NCBI RefSeq assembly: GCF_000385925.1
Contig: NC_021175.1
Coordinates: forward strand, 1,714,213-1,778,212
Length of the DNA stretch: 64,000 nt
Reading direction: 5' to 3'
Source of the DNA: Streptococcus cristatus AS 1.3089
Lineage (GTDB): Bacteria; Bacillota; Bacilli; Lactobacillales; Streptococcaceae
Part shown: piece by piece, positions 49,054 through 57,830 of the stretch
Layout of the letters: each line of letters begins with the position of its first letter
Numbering within the stretch: the first letter of the stretch is position 1
The notes under the pieces: generated by a model
The model's database searches: none
What the model was told of the DNA's origin: nothing
What the model saw: only the letters and a program-made list of their open reading frames with translations
Position numbers and translations under genes: made by a program

Positions 49054-49944
49054 ATGAGATATGATTTTGGAAAAGTTTATAAAGAAATTAGAAAGTCTAA
49101 AAACCTCACTCAGTCAGATGTGTGTGGCAATGTACTATCTCCCACAACACTCTCTAAGATAGAGAATGGACTTGTCGTTCCAAAGTATGAGAACATGGCT
49201 TTTTTACTTCAACAAATTAATATGAGCTTTGATGAATTTGATTATATTTGTAATCTTTACCAACCTAGCGAGCATATCGAACTCTTCAATGAAATCAGCA
49301 ATATTCATTCAATTAGTGGAGTAAGAGAACTTGAAGCTATTCATAAAAAATGTGAATCTTATCTAAAAACTCATTGTGATATCTCTATCCAAAAATTGCA
49401 CCAATCTTTGACCGTTGTACTTCAAATTAGAAAGAATGGAATTTTAAACATAGATAAAGTGACACAAGATATCGTTGATATTCTATGGAACGATTTGAAA
49501 TATCATGATACATGGTACGCATCAGATTTCAACATTTTAAACTCCATTCTTTTTGTCCTTCCTGCTGAGACCATTATAGATACAACTCAATTAATTCTTC
49601 ACAGACTAGAAAAATACTCTGATTTTCAAAATATCCTTCCTATAAAGCTAGCCATCCTATCAAATTTGTCCACCTTTTATTTTTATTATAAACACTATCC
49701 CATGTGTAGTCATATTTGTTCGATCGTTGTTAAAACAGCAAAATTACTTAAACGGTATGATGCAATTGCATTTCATTCGGCTAGAATCGGAATTTGTGAT
49801 GCTGATGAAGAGCTAATACAAAAGAATCTTGAAATATTACGTTTACTTGAGGAAGATGAGTTATTAAAAATTATTGAAAATGAAATAGCTGCATTTCATG
49901 CTACTAAAGCATTAAACGAAATGGGTATGCCATGGATGTTGTGA
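49054..49944 (+). CDS. Rgg/MutR-family transcriptional regulator
   Basis: A 296-residue regulator of the Rgg group of RRNPP proteins: an N-terminal XRE helix-turn-helix (residues 5-60, FGKVYKEIRKSKNLTQSDVC ... LSKIENGLVVPKYENM) and a C-terminal helical repeat domain that usually binds a short secreted peptide. GGAGAT precedes the ATG. No clear short hydrophobic peptide gene is visible in either flank. Likely targets are the divergent exported protein or a distant locus. A strong hairpin terminator follows. Confidence 0.9.
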   Translation: MRYDFGKVYKEIRKSKNLTQSDVCGNVLSPTTLSKIENGLVVPKYENMAFLLQQINMSFDEFDYICNLYQPSEHIELFNEISNIHSISGVRELEAIHKKCESYLKTHCDISIQKLHQSLTVVLQIRKNGILNIDKVTQDIVDILWNDLKYHDTWYASDFNILNSILFVLPAETIIDTTQLILHRLEKYSDFQNILPIKLAILSNLSTFYFYYKHYPMCSHICSIVVKTAKLLKRYDAIAFHSARIGICDADEELIQKNLEILRLLEEDELLKIIENEIAAFHATKALNEMGMPWML

Positions 49945-49948
49945 TATG

Positions 49949-49997
49949 AGCTCTATAATTTCTACAGAGATTAACTTCCTGTAGGAATTGTAGAGCT
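49949..49997 (+). terminator. Terminator after rgg
   Basis: AGCTCTATAATTTCTACAG pairs with CTGTAGGAATTGTAGAGCT with two mismatches or G-U pairs, followed by TATTTTA. Confidence 0.8.
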
Positions 49998-50049
49998 TAT
50001 TTTAATCTAAAGATTAGCTTTCCCATTTTAAACTACCCCTCCAACATCA

Positions 50050-50076
50050 AAAAAAGAGAGAACAAATCGTTCTCTC
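50050..50076 (-). terminator. Terminator of tig
   Basis: GAGAGAAC and GTTCTCTC around AAATC, ending in a seven-T run on the minus strand. Confidence 0.8.
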
Positions 50077-50118
50077 CTGTGCTTGCATTTGTCATCCACT
50101 AGGGTTGACTAGAAGCTA

Positions 50119-51402
50119 TTATTTTACTTTAGCAGTGCTTGTGATAACTTCAACTGCTTTTTTAACAGCGATATCATGTTTAAGCATTTCTTCTGAAAGC
50201 AATTGGCGAACGCGGTCTGCTTCCATGTTGTAGTCTGTTGCCAATGAAGTGATTTCAGCTTCAACTTCTTCAGCGCTAGCTTCAAAGCCTTCTGCTTTCG
50301 CAACTGCTTCTACAACAAGGTTGGTCTTAGTGCGTGCTGCAGCATCTGCTTCATATTGTTTGTGAAGGTCTTCTTGAGTTGTACCAGTGATTTGGAAGTA
50401 CATATCAGGAGAGATACCTTGACGTTGCATGTTGCCGAGGAATTCGTTCACAGCGCGATGAACTTCTTCGTGAATCATTTCTTCTGGAAGGTCAACGATT
50501 TCTGCATTTTCTACTGCAAGATCAATCGCTGCTGCTTCAACTGCATCGTTGTAAGCTGCTTCTTTCGCTTCTGCTAATTCTTTACGGTATTTTTCTTTCA
50601 ATTCAGCAAGAGTTTCAACTTCTTCGTCGATGTCTTTTGCAAGTTCATCATCAAGAGCTGGAACTTCTTTTTCTTTTACTTCATGGATTGTTGTAACGAA
50701 TTTTGCTTCTTTACCAGCAAGATCAGCTGCTTGGTAGTCTTCTGGGAAGGTTACAACAACGTCTACTGTTTCACCAGCTGAGTGACCAACCAATTGGTCT
50801 TCGAAGCCTGGGATGAATTGACCTGAACCGAGTCCAAGTGAGAAGTTATCGCCTTTTCCGCCGTCAAATTCAACACCGTCAACAGAACCAACAAAGTCGA
50901 TGACAACTGTATCTCCTTCAGCTGCTGCTCCATCTTTCAGAACCAATTCAGCCAAGTTGTTGCGTTCACGCTCAATGCGCTCGTCAACTTCAGCATCAGT
51001 CACTTCCTTAGAAACTTCTACAGATACTTCAAGGTCTTTGTAAGCACCCAATTTCACTTCAGGTTTTGTCACAACATCAGCAGTGATGACCCAGTCTTGG
51101 CCTTTTTCCATTGAAGTCACATCAATTTTTGGTTGTGCAACCACTTCAAGACCAGCTTCTTTCACAGCTGCTTCATAAGCTGCTGGAAGCAAGGCATTCA
51201 AGACATCTTGATAAAGTGATTCTTCACCAAAACGTTGGTTGAAGACTGGACGAGGAATATGACCTTTACGGAAACCTGGTACAGCAATATTTTTCTTAAC
51301 TGCATTAAAAGCACGATCCAAAGCAGGTTTGATTTGGTCTTGACCGATAGTAAAAGTCAACACTCCACGATTTGTTTCTTTGTTTTCAAATGATACAGAC
51401 AT
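50119..51402 (-). CDS. tig: Trigger factor
   Basis: The ribosome-bound chaperone that receives nascent chains. The ribosome-binding domain (residues 1-145) contains the exit-site motif [13 protein letters not shown] (GFRxGxxP). The FKBP-type prolyl isomerase domain is at about 150-240 ([20 protein letters not shown]) and a helical chaperone domain follows. In streptococci it is also called RopA and affects competence and protease maturation. Length 427 is standard. The gene is on its own transcript. Confidence 0.98.
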   Translation of the reverse strand: MSVSFENKETNRGVLTFTIGQDQIKPALDRAFNAVKKNIAVPGFRKGHIPRPVFNQRFGEESLYQDVLNALLPAAYEAAVKEAGLEVVAQPKIDVTSMEKGQDWVITADVVTKPEVKLGAYKDLEVSVEVSKEVTDAEVDERIERERNNLAELVLKDGAAAEGDTVVIDFVGSVDGVEFDGGKGDNFSLGLGSGQFIPGFEDQLVGHSAGETVDVVVTFPEDYQAADLAGKEAKFVTTIHEVKEKEVPALDDELAKDIDEEVETLAELKEKYRKELAEAKEAAYNDAVEAAAIDLAVENAEIVDLPEEMIHEEVHRAVNEFLGNMQRQGISPDMYFQITGTTQEDLHKQYEADAAARTKTNLVVEAVAKAEGFEASAEEVEAEITSLATDYNMEADRVRQLLSEEMLKHDIAVKKAVEVITSTAKVK

Positions 51403-51641
51403 TCTGTCAGTTCTCCTTCAAATTTTTTACATACAATCCATTATAACATAAGTAGCAGTTTTTTCAAGCGACACCTTTTATTTTTCGCCTTTTTCCCCTT
51501 TCATAAGCCAAAATCCAAGCCACTTTTTGCTCTTTTTTGACCATTTGCCCAACTCTTAGCAGACAATATTTTCCTATAACTGTCAATTTACTTTCTTTGC
51601 TAGCACGAGAAGCGACAAGCAAAGTCTACCATTTGGGAAAA

Positions 51642-51819
51642 GAGAGTGGGACAAAAATCGGTAATTCGTTAGAATTCGATTTCGTCGTCCCACCTCCGCA
51701 CAGTTGAGTAGGGCTGTAAAAGCTGATGAAATCAGCCTAGTATAGCCCACTCAACCACTGCGTCTTGCTCGACAATCCAAAGACAATTGAGAGGCTAGGA
51801 CTTTTGTCCCAGCCTCTTT
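51642..51819 (+). repeat. 180-bp interspersed repeat, copy 4
   Basis: Same element as at 7011, with a few changes (ACAAAAATCGG; ATCAGCCTAGTATAGCCC). Its hairpin end lies 11 bp before the stop codon of the YwlG-like gene. The 240 bp between tig and this copy hold nothing else that I can support. Confidence 0.9.
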
Positions 51820-51830
51820 CTACTATCCTA

Positions 51831-52394
51831 CTAGGATTTTCGAATCCTATCTTCGATATAAGACGCTCTAGCTCCGCCAATCAACTTGGGACGACTGGCA
51901 AGGGCAGTAACGTGAGCCTGTCCCAAACTGCGCAGTTGAGGGCGAATAGGAACCTGAACATGCTTGACATGCATTCCGATGGATGTATCTCCCACATCCA
52001 AGCCAGCATGGGCTGTGATGAACTCAACCTCCACAGGATCTTCCATATAATCAAAAGCTGCTAGCTGGCTACTCCCGCCTGCATGGAGGCTGGGCAGGAC
52101 ATTGACAATTTCTAGGTCTTTCTTTTCTGCCAATTCTCGCTCTACGACCAAGGCGCGGTTGAGGTGCTCGCAGCCTTGAACGGCCAAGTAAATTCCCCGT
52201 GCTTGCAGAATATCTAGCAAGGTCTTGACAATGACTTGACCGACTTCCCTGCTGGAATGCTGGCCAATCTGTCCCCCCATGACTTCACTAGAAGATAGAC
52301 CTAGGACAAAAATATTTCCCTTAACCAAACCCGCCTTGTCCAAGACATCTGTAGCGATCTGTCTGGTCTCCTTTTCAAGCTTCTCTAAATCCAT
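51831..52394 (-). CDS. TIGR01440/DUF436 (YwlG-like) protein
   Basis: A 187-residue protein of the conserved TIGR01440 (YwlG) family with an alpha/beta layout. The core [20 protein letters not shown] is typical. The ATG at 52394 follows GTGAGG; a GTG four codons earlier is less likely. The biochemical role of the family is unknown. It is the last gene of truA-pdxK-ECF-YwlG, in which each gene follows closely or overlaps. Confidence 0.85.
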   Translation of the reverse strand: MDLEKLEKETRQIATDVLDKAGLVKGNIFVLGLSSSEVMGGQIGQHSSREVGQVIVKTLLDILQARGIYLAVQGCEHLNRALVVERELAEKKDLEIVNVLPSLHAGGSSQLAAFDYMEDPVEVEFITAHAGLDVGDTSIGMHVKHVQVPIRPQLRSLGQAHVTALASRPKLIGGARASYIEDRIRKS

Positions 52395-52406
52395 CTTTGA
52401 CCTCAC

Positions 52407-52889
52407 TTACTCTGGCTGAAGGGCTCTTTTCAAGACAAGGGGAAAAGCTCTGTAAAGGGCATAGCCGACCACCAAGCCAAAAATATTTTGCATGACATTG
52501 CCCCAAATCGCTGCGATAGCTGCACCCGGTCCACTCAAGATACTACCAAAGAGGGCATAGCCGCCTACCATGGCAAGTCCAGCCAAGAGCAAGCCGATAT
52601 AACGCTGCTTGCCAGTGAAGCCGGCAAAGTAGCCTTGAAGACCATGGCAGATGAGGCTAAAGACCATCCACTGAGGATAGCCGGCCACTAGGTCAATCAA
52701 GAGACCGGACAGACCACCAACCAAAGCTCCTTCCTTACGACCAAAATAAAATGCGGTAAAGTAAATCCCAGCATCTAGCAAGGTCAGAAAGCCAGTTGGC
52801 GTAGGGATTTTGAAAAAGTTTCCTAAAACAATGGATAGGGCTGTAATGACAGCCAGCAAAGCGATTTTTCGTGTCTGATTATTTTTCAT
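52407..52889 (-). CDS. ECF transporter S component (vitamin specificity subunit)
   Basis: A 160-residue membrane protein with six helices of the ECF substrate-specificity type (start [45 protein letters not shown] in the middle). It binds a small vitamin and works with the shared EcfAAT module encoded elsewhere. Its overlap with a pyridoxine/hydroxymethylpyrimidine-type kinase suggests vitamin B6 or a thiamine precursor as substrate. The ATG at 52889, with GGAG upstream, is chosen; it overlaps the kinase by 11 bp. Confidence 0.85.
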   Translation of the reverse strand: MKNNQTRKIALLAVITALSIVLGNFFKIPTPTGFLTLLDAGIYFTAFYFGRKEGALVGGLSGLLIDLVAGYPQWMVFSLICHGLQGYFAGFTGKQRYIGLLLAGLAMVGGYALFGSILSGPGAAIAAIWGNVMQNIFGLVVGYALYRAFPLVLKRALQPE

Positions 52890-53640
52890 ATTGAATAACT
52901 CCATACTGATCTGAGCGCTGGATAGCGCGGTAAACAAAATCTTTTGAATAGTTGACGGCTTCAAGAGGGGATTGACCTGCCAAAAGCTGACTAGCTATGC
53001 TCGAAGCAAAGGTACAGCCTGCTCCTGTATTATTATTTGGCAAAACAGGGCTTTCTAGCAACTGAAAGTCTTTGCCATCGTAAAATAAATCTATAGCCTG
53101 ATCTTGGCTAAAACGATTTCCTCCCTTGATCACGACATTTTGAGCTCTCAGTTCATGGAGAGCCACAGCCGCAGCCTTGAGGTCATCCAAAGTCTTAATC
53201 TCCGACTGGGTCAGGATCTCTGCTTCTGGTAGATTGGGCGTGATAATGGTCGTATAAGGGAAAAATTTGATCAATTCATCTCGGAGGGCCGAAACTTCCA
53301 CATCGTGGGTTTCCTTACAGACTAGGACAGGGTCTAGCACGACTGGTATGCCCGCTTGCTTTTTGACGAACTCCAGAACCTGATCTGCAATGGCAACCGT
53401 CGGTAACAAGCCCAACTTTATAGCCGAAAAAGGCACATCTTTGAGCGAAGAGAGTTGCTGCGCAAAGACCTGCTCGTCGGTCGGAAGAACTTCAAATCCC
53501 TTGTCTGTCATAGCGGTTAAGCAAGTCACCGCTACAAAGCCATGCAGGCCATGGACCGTATAAGTAGCTAGATCCGCGTGGAGACCACCACCACTAAAAA
53601 TATCATTGCCAGAGAGGGCTAAAATCAGCTTATTCTTCAT
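52879..53640 (-). CDS. Pyridoxine/hydroxymethylpyrimidine kinase
   Basis: A ribokinase-family kinase of the PdxK/ThiD type that phosphorylates pyridoxine-like vitamers or HMP. The N-terminal substrate part ([18 protein letters not shown]) and the C-terminal ATP/anion-hole motif [18 protein letters not shown] are clear; the catalytic Asp position is occupied by Cys within TGAGCT, as in Firmicute PdxK-like enzymes. Length 253 is normal. It overlaps truA by 11 bp and the ECF subunit by 11 bp. Confidence 0.87.
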   Translation of the reverse strand: MKNKLILALSGNDIFSGGGLHADLATYTVHGLHGFVAVTCLTAMTDKGFEVLPTDEQVFAQQLSSLKDVPFSAIKLGLLPTVAIADQVLEFVKKQAGIPVVLDPVLVCKETHDVEVSALRDELIKFFPYTTIITPNLPEAEILTQSEIKTLDDLKAAAVALHELRAQNVVIKGGNRFSQDQAIDLFYDGKDFQLLESPVLPNNNTGAGCTFASSIASQLLAGQSPLEAVNYSKDFVYRAIQRSDQYGVIQYEK

Positions 53641-54379
53641 AGTTAATCTCCTTTAGGTAAAGACCATTAGGCGCTGCGGTTGGGCCAGCTAGCTGCCGAT
53701 CTTTTTCTTCTAAAATCCGTTCGATTTGGTTGACTGGCATCCGCTTATTTCCAATCTTGAGCAGGGTTCCCACCATGTTGCGGATTTGCTTATAGAGAAA
53801 GCCATTGCCAGAAAACGTAAAGACTAGAAAATTGCGTTGCTCATCAAAAGTCAGACTAGCCTTTGTAATCGTGCGAACCTTATTTTCCACACTGGTACCC
53901 GAGGCTGTAAAACCTGTAAAATCATGCGTTCCCTCCAAGGCTTTAATAGCCTGCTCCATCAGAGGAATCTCCAAAGGATAGGGATAGTGGGTCGCATAGT
54001 GGCGCATCATTGGATTTTTTGGCCGACCAATATCCACCAGAAACTCATAGGTCTTGCTGTGCGGCTTGTAACGGGCATGAAAATCTTCCGTCACTTCCTC
54101 CACAGAAATGACATCAATATCTTCTGGTGTCTGGGTATCCAAGGCAAAACGCAGCTTTTCTTCATCCCTAGCTGACGGGAGGTCAAAGTGAATGACCTGC
54201 CCAAGCGCATGAACGCCGCTGTCGGTTCGACCAGCTCCGTGGATGACAATGGGCTGGCCTTTGTTGATACGAGTTAAGGTTTTTTCAATCTCTTCCTGAA
54301 CGCTCCGAGCATGAGGCTGGCGCTGAAAGCCAGCAAAGTCATGTCCGTCGTAGGAAATAAGGGCTTTATAACGAGTCAT
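53630..54379 (-). CDS. truA: tRNA pseudouridine synthase A
   Basis: TruA makes pseudouridine at positions 38-40 of tRNA anticodon arms. The catalytic Asp is in [16 protein letters not shown] (about residue 52). Length 249 is standard. First gene of a four-gene minus-strand operon. Confidence 0.97.
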   Translation of the reverse strand: MTRYKALISYDGHDFAGFQRQPHARSVQEEIEKTLTRINKGQPIVIHGAGRTDSGVHALGQVIHFDLPSARDEEKLRFALDTQTPEDIDVISVEEVTEDFHARYKPHSKTYEFLVDIGRPKNPMMRHYATHYPYPLEIPLMEQAIKALEGTHDFTGFTASGTSVENKVRTITKASLTFDEQRNFLVFTFSGNGFLYKQIRNMVGTLLKIGNKRMPVNQIERILEEKDRQLAGPTAAPNGLYLKEINYEE

Positions 54380-54451
54380 GCCATTATTCTAACAGGAAAA
54401 AAAGCCTGTCGCAAGAGAGAAAGATAGGAACTGTCTGGGTACAGAAAGTGT

Positions 54452-54480
54452 TGACAGAAAGCTCTAAATCAAGTAAACTA
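54452..54480 (+). promoter_or_regulatory. Promoter of the Nudix gene
   Basis: TTGACA (54452-54457) and TAAACT (54475-54480) with a 17-bp spacer, 20 bp before the start codon. Confidence 0.65.
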
Positions 54481-54500
54481 AAAAACGCAAGGAGGTTACT

Positions 54501-55028
54501 ATGGCAAAGGATATTTCTTATAGGCAAGGGCAGGAGCACTTTCGCTATCGGGCTGCTGCACTCATCATTGAGGAGGAAGCCCTCTGTGTCATATCTTCTC
54601 CTAGCGAGGACTATTTCTATTCAGTGGGAGGGGCAGTCAGATTTGGAGAAACCTCCAAAGAAGCTGTTCAGCGAGAAGTTTTCGAAGAAACTGGACAAAC
54701 GTATGAGATTGAAAAGCTAGCTTTTATCCATGAAAATTTATTTTCCAACTCAACCGGCATCCTCAAAGGGCTAGACTGTCATGAGATTTGCTTCTATTAT
54801 CTGATGAAGTCTCACGGTAAGCAATTTGACTATCAACATAAGCAAGAACAAGTCTATTGGATTCCCCTGACAGACTTGGAGAACTACAGAATTTTCCCAA
54901 AGGAAATCACACACATCCTCAAGCACCTCCAGACAGGCATCCAGCATATCATTAGTAAAAAAGAGAGTGGGACAGAAATCGGTAATTCGTTAGAATTCGA
55001 TTTCGTCGTCCCACCTCCGCACAGTTGA
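54501..55028 (+). CDS. Nudix hydrolase with a repeat-derived C-terminus
   Basis: A 175-residue Nudix protein that would hydrolyse a nucleoside-diphosphate-linked substrate. The Nudix box fits GX5EX7REUXEEXGU exactly (from GAVRFGE to REVFEETGQ, about residues 37-59). AAGGAGG precedes the ATG. From residue 155 on (ESGTEIGNSLEFDFVVPPPHS) the codons come from the 180-bp repeat that begins at 54963, so the original end of the gene was replaced or extended by the repeat. The catalytic part is unaffected. Substrate unknown. Confidence 0.88.
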   Translation: MAKDISYRQGQEHFRYRAAALIIEEEALCVISSPSEDYFYSVGGAVRFGETSKEAVQREVFEETGQTYEIEKLAFIHENLFSNSTGILKGLDCHEICFYYLMKSHGKQFDYQHKQEQVYWIPLTDLENYRIFPKEITHILKHLQTGIQHIISKKESGTEIGNSLEFDFVVPPPHS

Positions 55029-55140
55029 GTAGGGCTGTAAAAGCTGATGAAATCAGCGTAGTAGAGCCCACTCAACCACTGCGTCGTGCTCGACAATCCA
55101 AAAGACAATTAAGAGGCTAGGACTTTTGTCCCAGTCCTTT
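54963..55140 (+). repeat. 180-bp interspersed repeat, copy 5
   Basis: Same element as at 7011, with small changes near its end (GCGTCGTGCTC; CAATTAAGAGGC; CCCAGTCC). It supplies 21 codons and the stop of the Nudix gene and ends directly at the stop codon of the ABC permease on the other strand. Confidence 0.9.
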
Positions 55141-56292
55141 TTATTCTCCCAGCATCACCTGCTTGATGGTCAGTTGATCTATCTTCCTGCTGGATACATA
55201 GATGAAACTTTCATAGACTAAGGTAAAGATCAACAAAGTCATCAGGCAGACTCCAAAATCAAAATCATACTCAACTTTCTGAGCTATTGATTTTTCCATC
55301 AATCTAAGTAAAAGCTGCATAATCCCATACTGATAGCCCGTTCCTAAAACAAAGCCCAAAAAGGCAAGAAAGCGGTAGGGAGCAAATAAACTCTTATGAC
55401 AATCATTTTTGCTATAACCAAAAACCTTCATAATAGCCAGTGTTTCCTGATTTTCCTGCAGGAGCACTCCCAGCGACAGATAGAGGATTGCTACTGACAG
55501 GACAGTACCGATTGACATCATCATTATCTGAATAGTTTCATCTGTCAATTCCTTCATGCCAAATGATAGTTGAATCATAGCTGAAAAGCACATCGAACCG
55601 AAAATGACAAAGAATATTAATAATTTTCTAGACCAGAGCAGGCTGGCAGAAAGGTCTTTTAAAAAGGGGCTGTCTTTCCTTATTTGCTTTACTGTTTTCC
55701 TTTTTGGTGACTTTCGACTAGGGCTGACCCGCTTGAGCAAGTCTAAAGCAGGCAAGCGTAGACAATAACTAGCGTAGAGAACGGCTAAAGCAGCAAAGGC
55801 AAGAGTCGGCAAGACAACGAGAAACAAGAAGAGGGACCAATGTTGCCTAATGGTAATTTCAGGCAAAACTCCGCTTTGATTACGCAACTGATAAAAATGC
55901 GGCATCATGGCAAAAGAAGAGAAATAGCCAGTGCCTGTTCCCAAACCAATTGGAAGACTAAAAAGCCAAAACTTTCGAGCAATTTCCCAGTTTTTATAGC
56001 CCAGAGCTTTTAAAACTCCTAATTCTGGCTTATGCTGGTCAATAAATTGCCGAATGTAAAAGAAGAGAAGGAGTATCGATGTTAGGGATAAAACAGCTCC
56101 GCTAATGGATGCAATCAACCAAGAAATCGCAACTTGAGCATCGTAAGCAGCTCGAATCTCAGGCAACCAATTTGTTTGATCTAGTAAACGGATATCCAGA
56201 TAAAAATTTAAGAAGAGATTGGTCACAAAGACCGCACAAAAGCTGATAATTGATACAACGACTAATCTATACAAATCTTTTATTGAAAACAT
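55141..56292 (-). CDS. ABC transporter permease (FtsX-like)
   Basis: A 383-residue membrane protein with about seven helices and two FtsX-type domains (residues 50-180 and 220-380; GVLKALGYKNWEIARKFW and IMKVFGYSKNDCHKSLF are the paired cytoplasmic coupling motifs). It works with the ATPase encoded 3 bp upstream. MacB-like exporters of this kind move peptides or lipophilic drugs; the cargo is not known. Confidence 0.87.
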   Translation of the reverse strand: MFSIKDLYRLVVVSIISFCAVFVTNLFLNFYLDIRLLDQTNWLPEIRAAYDAQVAISWLIASISGAVLSLTSILLLFFYIRQFIDQHKPELGVLKALGYKNWEIARKFWLFSLPIGLGTGTGYFSSFAMMPHFYQLRNQSGVLPEITIRQHWSLFLFLVVLPTLAFAALAVLYASYCLRLPALDLLKRVSPSRKSPKRKTVKQIRKDSPFLKDLSASLLWSRKLLIFFVIFGSMCFSAMIQLSFGMKELTDETIQIMMMSIGTVLSVAILYLSLGVLLQENQETLAIMKVFGYSKNDCHKSLFAPYRFLAFLGFVLGTGYQYGIMQLLLRLMEKSIAQKVEYDFDFGVCLMTLLIFTLVYESFIYVSSRKIDQLTIKQVMLGE

Positions 56293-56295
56293 AGC

Positions 56296-56976
56296 TTACC
56301 ATCCAATCTCATAGGCCGTCTTGGGCTGACTATTTGTCTCTAAGCTTTGAATCTGACCGCTATTGATATGGACAATGGTCTTAGCCATCTGAGCAATATT
56401 TGCATTGTGGGTCACCATGACCAGCGTAAATCCTAGCTCCTCTTGAAGACTTGAAATATAGGCTAGAATCTGACGACCTGTTGCTTCGTCCAAGGCTCCA
56501 GTCGGCTCGTCCAAAAAGAGGACACGTGGTCTTTTAGCTAGGGCTCGTGCAATAGCCACCCGCTGCTGCTCACCGCCTGACAGTTGACTTGGATAATGCT
56601 GAAGTTTATCACCTAAACCTAAAGCCTCCAAAATACGGACATAATCTTGATTGCCTGCTAGATTAGCACCCATTTTGACATTTTGCTCCACTGTAAGATT
56701 TGGAAGTAAGAAATACTGCTGAAAAATAAAGGCAATCTTCGCTCGACGAAAAGCCGTCAATTGAGCTTCTGTCAGCTGGGATAGATCTTCCTCATCGTAA
56801 TAAACATGACCACTGTCTGGTTTTTCTAGGCCTGATAAAACGTTGAGCAAGGTTGACTTTCCAGATCCAGAAGCTCCCAAAATGACCAAGTAATCTTGGT
56901 CAGCAATCTCCAAGTCGATTCCTTTTAAAACTTCTCTTCCACTGTAGGACTTACGAATTCCCTTTAATCTAATCAT
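56296..56976 (-). CDS. ABC transporter ATPase (MacB/LolD-type)
   Basis: Walker A is GASGSGKST, the signature [15 protein letters not shown], Walker B runs into [15 protein letters not shown]. Length 226 is typical for the LolD/MacB/BceA group. The gene overlaps the TetR gene by 4 bp, so regulator, ATPase and permease form one transcript. Confidence 0.93.
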   Translation of the reverse strand: MIRLKGIRKSYSGREVLKGIDLEIADQDYLVILGASGSGKSTLLNVLSGLEKPDSGHVYYDEEDLSQLTEAQLTAFRRAKIAFIFQQYFLLPNLTVEQNVKMGANLAGNQDYVRILEALGLGDKLQHYPSQLSGGEQQRVAIARALAKRPRVLFLDEPTGALDEATGRQILAYISSLQEELGFTLVMVTHNANIAQMAKTIVHINSGQIQSLETNSQPKTAYEIGW

Positions 56977-57551
56977 TCTTGCTTTCCTTTCATTTCCTTT
57001 AGGAGGGCAGTAAATACTTGCGTCAAACGTTCTGTCACTTCCTCCTGACTAAAAGAATAAATACCCGATGCTATCATGCTAGCCAGACCATGAGAATAGA
57101 TAAACAAATGCTGATACACGAACTCTGCACTTTCTATGTGCATGGGATAATCCTCCACAATCGACTCTAATATCTGCTGATAACTATGGTCTTTCTGAGG
57201 TAAAAAGTCCTTGAAAGACTCAATGGGGTGCTTGTGAGGATTTAGATAGAGAATTTTAAAAAGCTGAGGCTCCTGACTAGCAAAAAGGATATAAGCCATA
57301 CCAACTGCTCTGAAAGGCTTGGCCCGCTCCAAAGCCGAACGAATATATTGGACTAGGACAAACTCAGCTGCCCGAACAACCGAATGACTTAAATCCTCCA
57401 TATTTTCAAACTGACCGAAAATAACCTTAGGACTAGACTGCAAACGTTCAGCCAGAGAACGAGCAGTCAAACCAGCTAAGCCGGCTTCTCTGACAATCCC
57501 TAGAGCTGCTTGAATAATCTCATCACGAGTAAATTTATTTTTAGGTGGCAT
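56973..57551 (-). CDS. TetR-family regulator of the adjacent ABC transporter
   Basis: A 192-residue TetR-type repressor with an N-terminal helix-turn-helix (KFTRDEIIQAALGIVREAGLAGLTARSLAERL) and a helical ligand-binding domain. The ATG at 57551, with AAAAGGAG upstream, is chosen over more distant in-frame codons. First gene of the operon; the near-perfect palindrome at 57568-57591 is probably its own operator. Confidence 0.88.
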   Translation of the reverse strand: MPPKNKFTRDEIIQAALGIVREAGLAGLTARSLAERLQSSPKVIFGQFENMEDLSHSVVRAAEFVLVQYIRSALERAKPFRAVGMAYILFASQEPQLFKILYLNPHKHPIESFKDFLPQKDHSYQQILESIVEDYPMHIESAEFVYQHLFIYSHGLASMIASGIYSFSQEEVTERLTQVFTALLKEMKGKQE

Positions 57552-57567
57552 AGAAACTCCTTTTGAG

Positions 57568-57591
57568 AACAACTGTTGCGCAACAATTGTT
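57568..57591. promoter_or_regulatory. TetR operator palindrome
   Basis: A 24-bp inverted repeat centred on TGTTGCGCAACA with AACAA and TTGTT ends (22 of 24 positions symmetric) lies between a TATTAT-like -10 and the ribosome binding site of the TetR gene, the standard place for self-repression. Confidence 0.75.
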
Positions 57592-57637
57592 TCTTTAACT
57601 ATAATATCACACAAAACATCAAAAAACAAGTAAAAAA

Positions 57638-57661
57638 GAAGCCTCTCGGCTTCGATTTTTT
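57638..57661. terminator. Hairpin terminator downstream of comB
   Basis: GAAGCC-TCTC-GGCTTC with T-runs on both sides; probably terminates comAB transcription on the minus strand. A second hairpin (CATGG ... CCATG, about 57758-57777) lies between it and comB. The 57662-57830 stretch shows no convincing gene. Confidence 0.65.
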
Positions 57662-57830
57662 ATATGATAAATCGCCAAATAAAACGGGATCCTCATTTAG
57701 TCAACAAGAGGGTAACAAACAAACTCTTTTCCTCTATCTTTTAGGAATCCGTACAAATCATGGCACAACCATGGTTTTTTCATATTTGCGAGATAAGAAC
57801 TTCAAGCAAAACTTATCGGTTATTCTCAAC

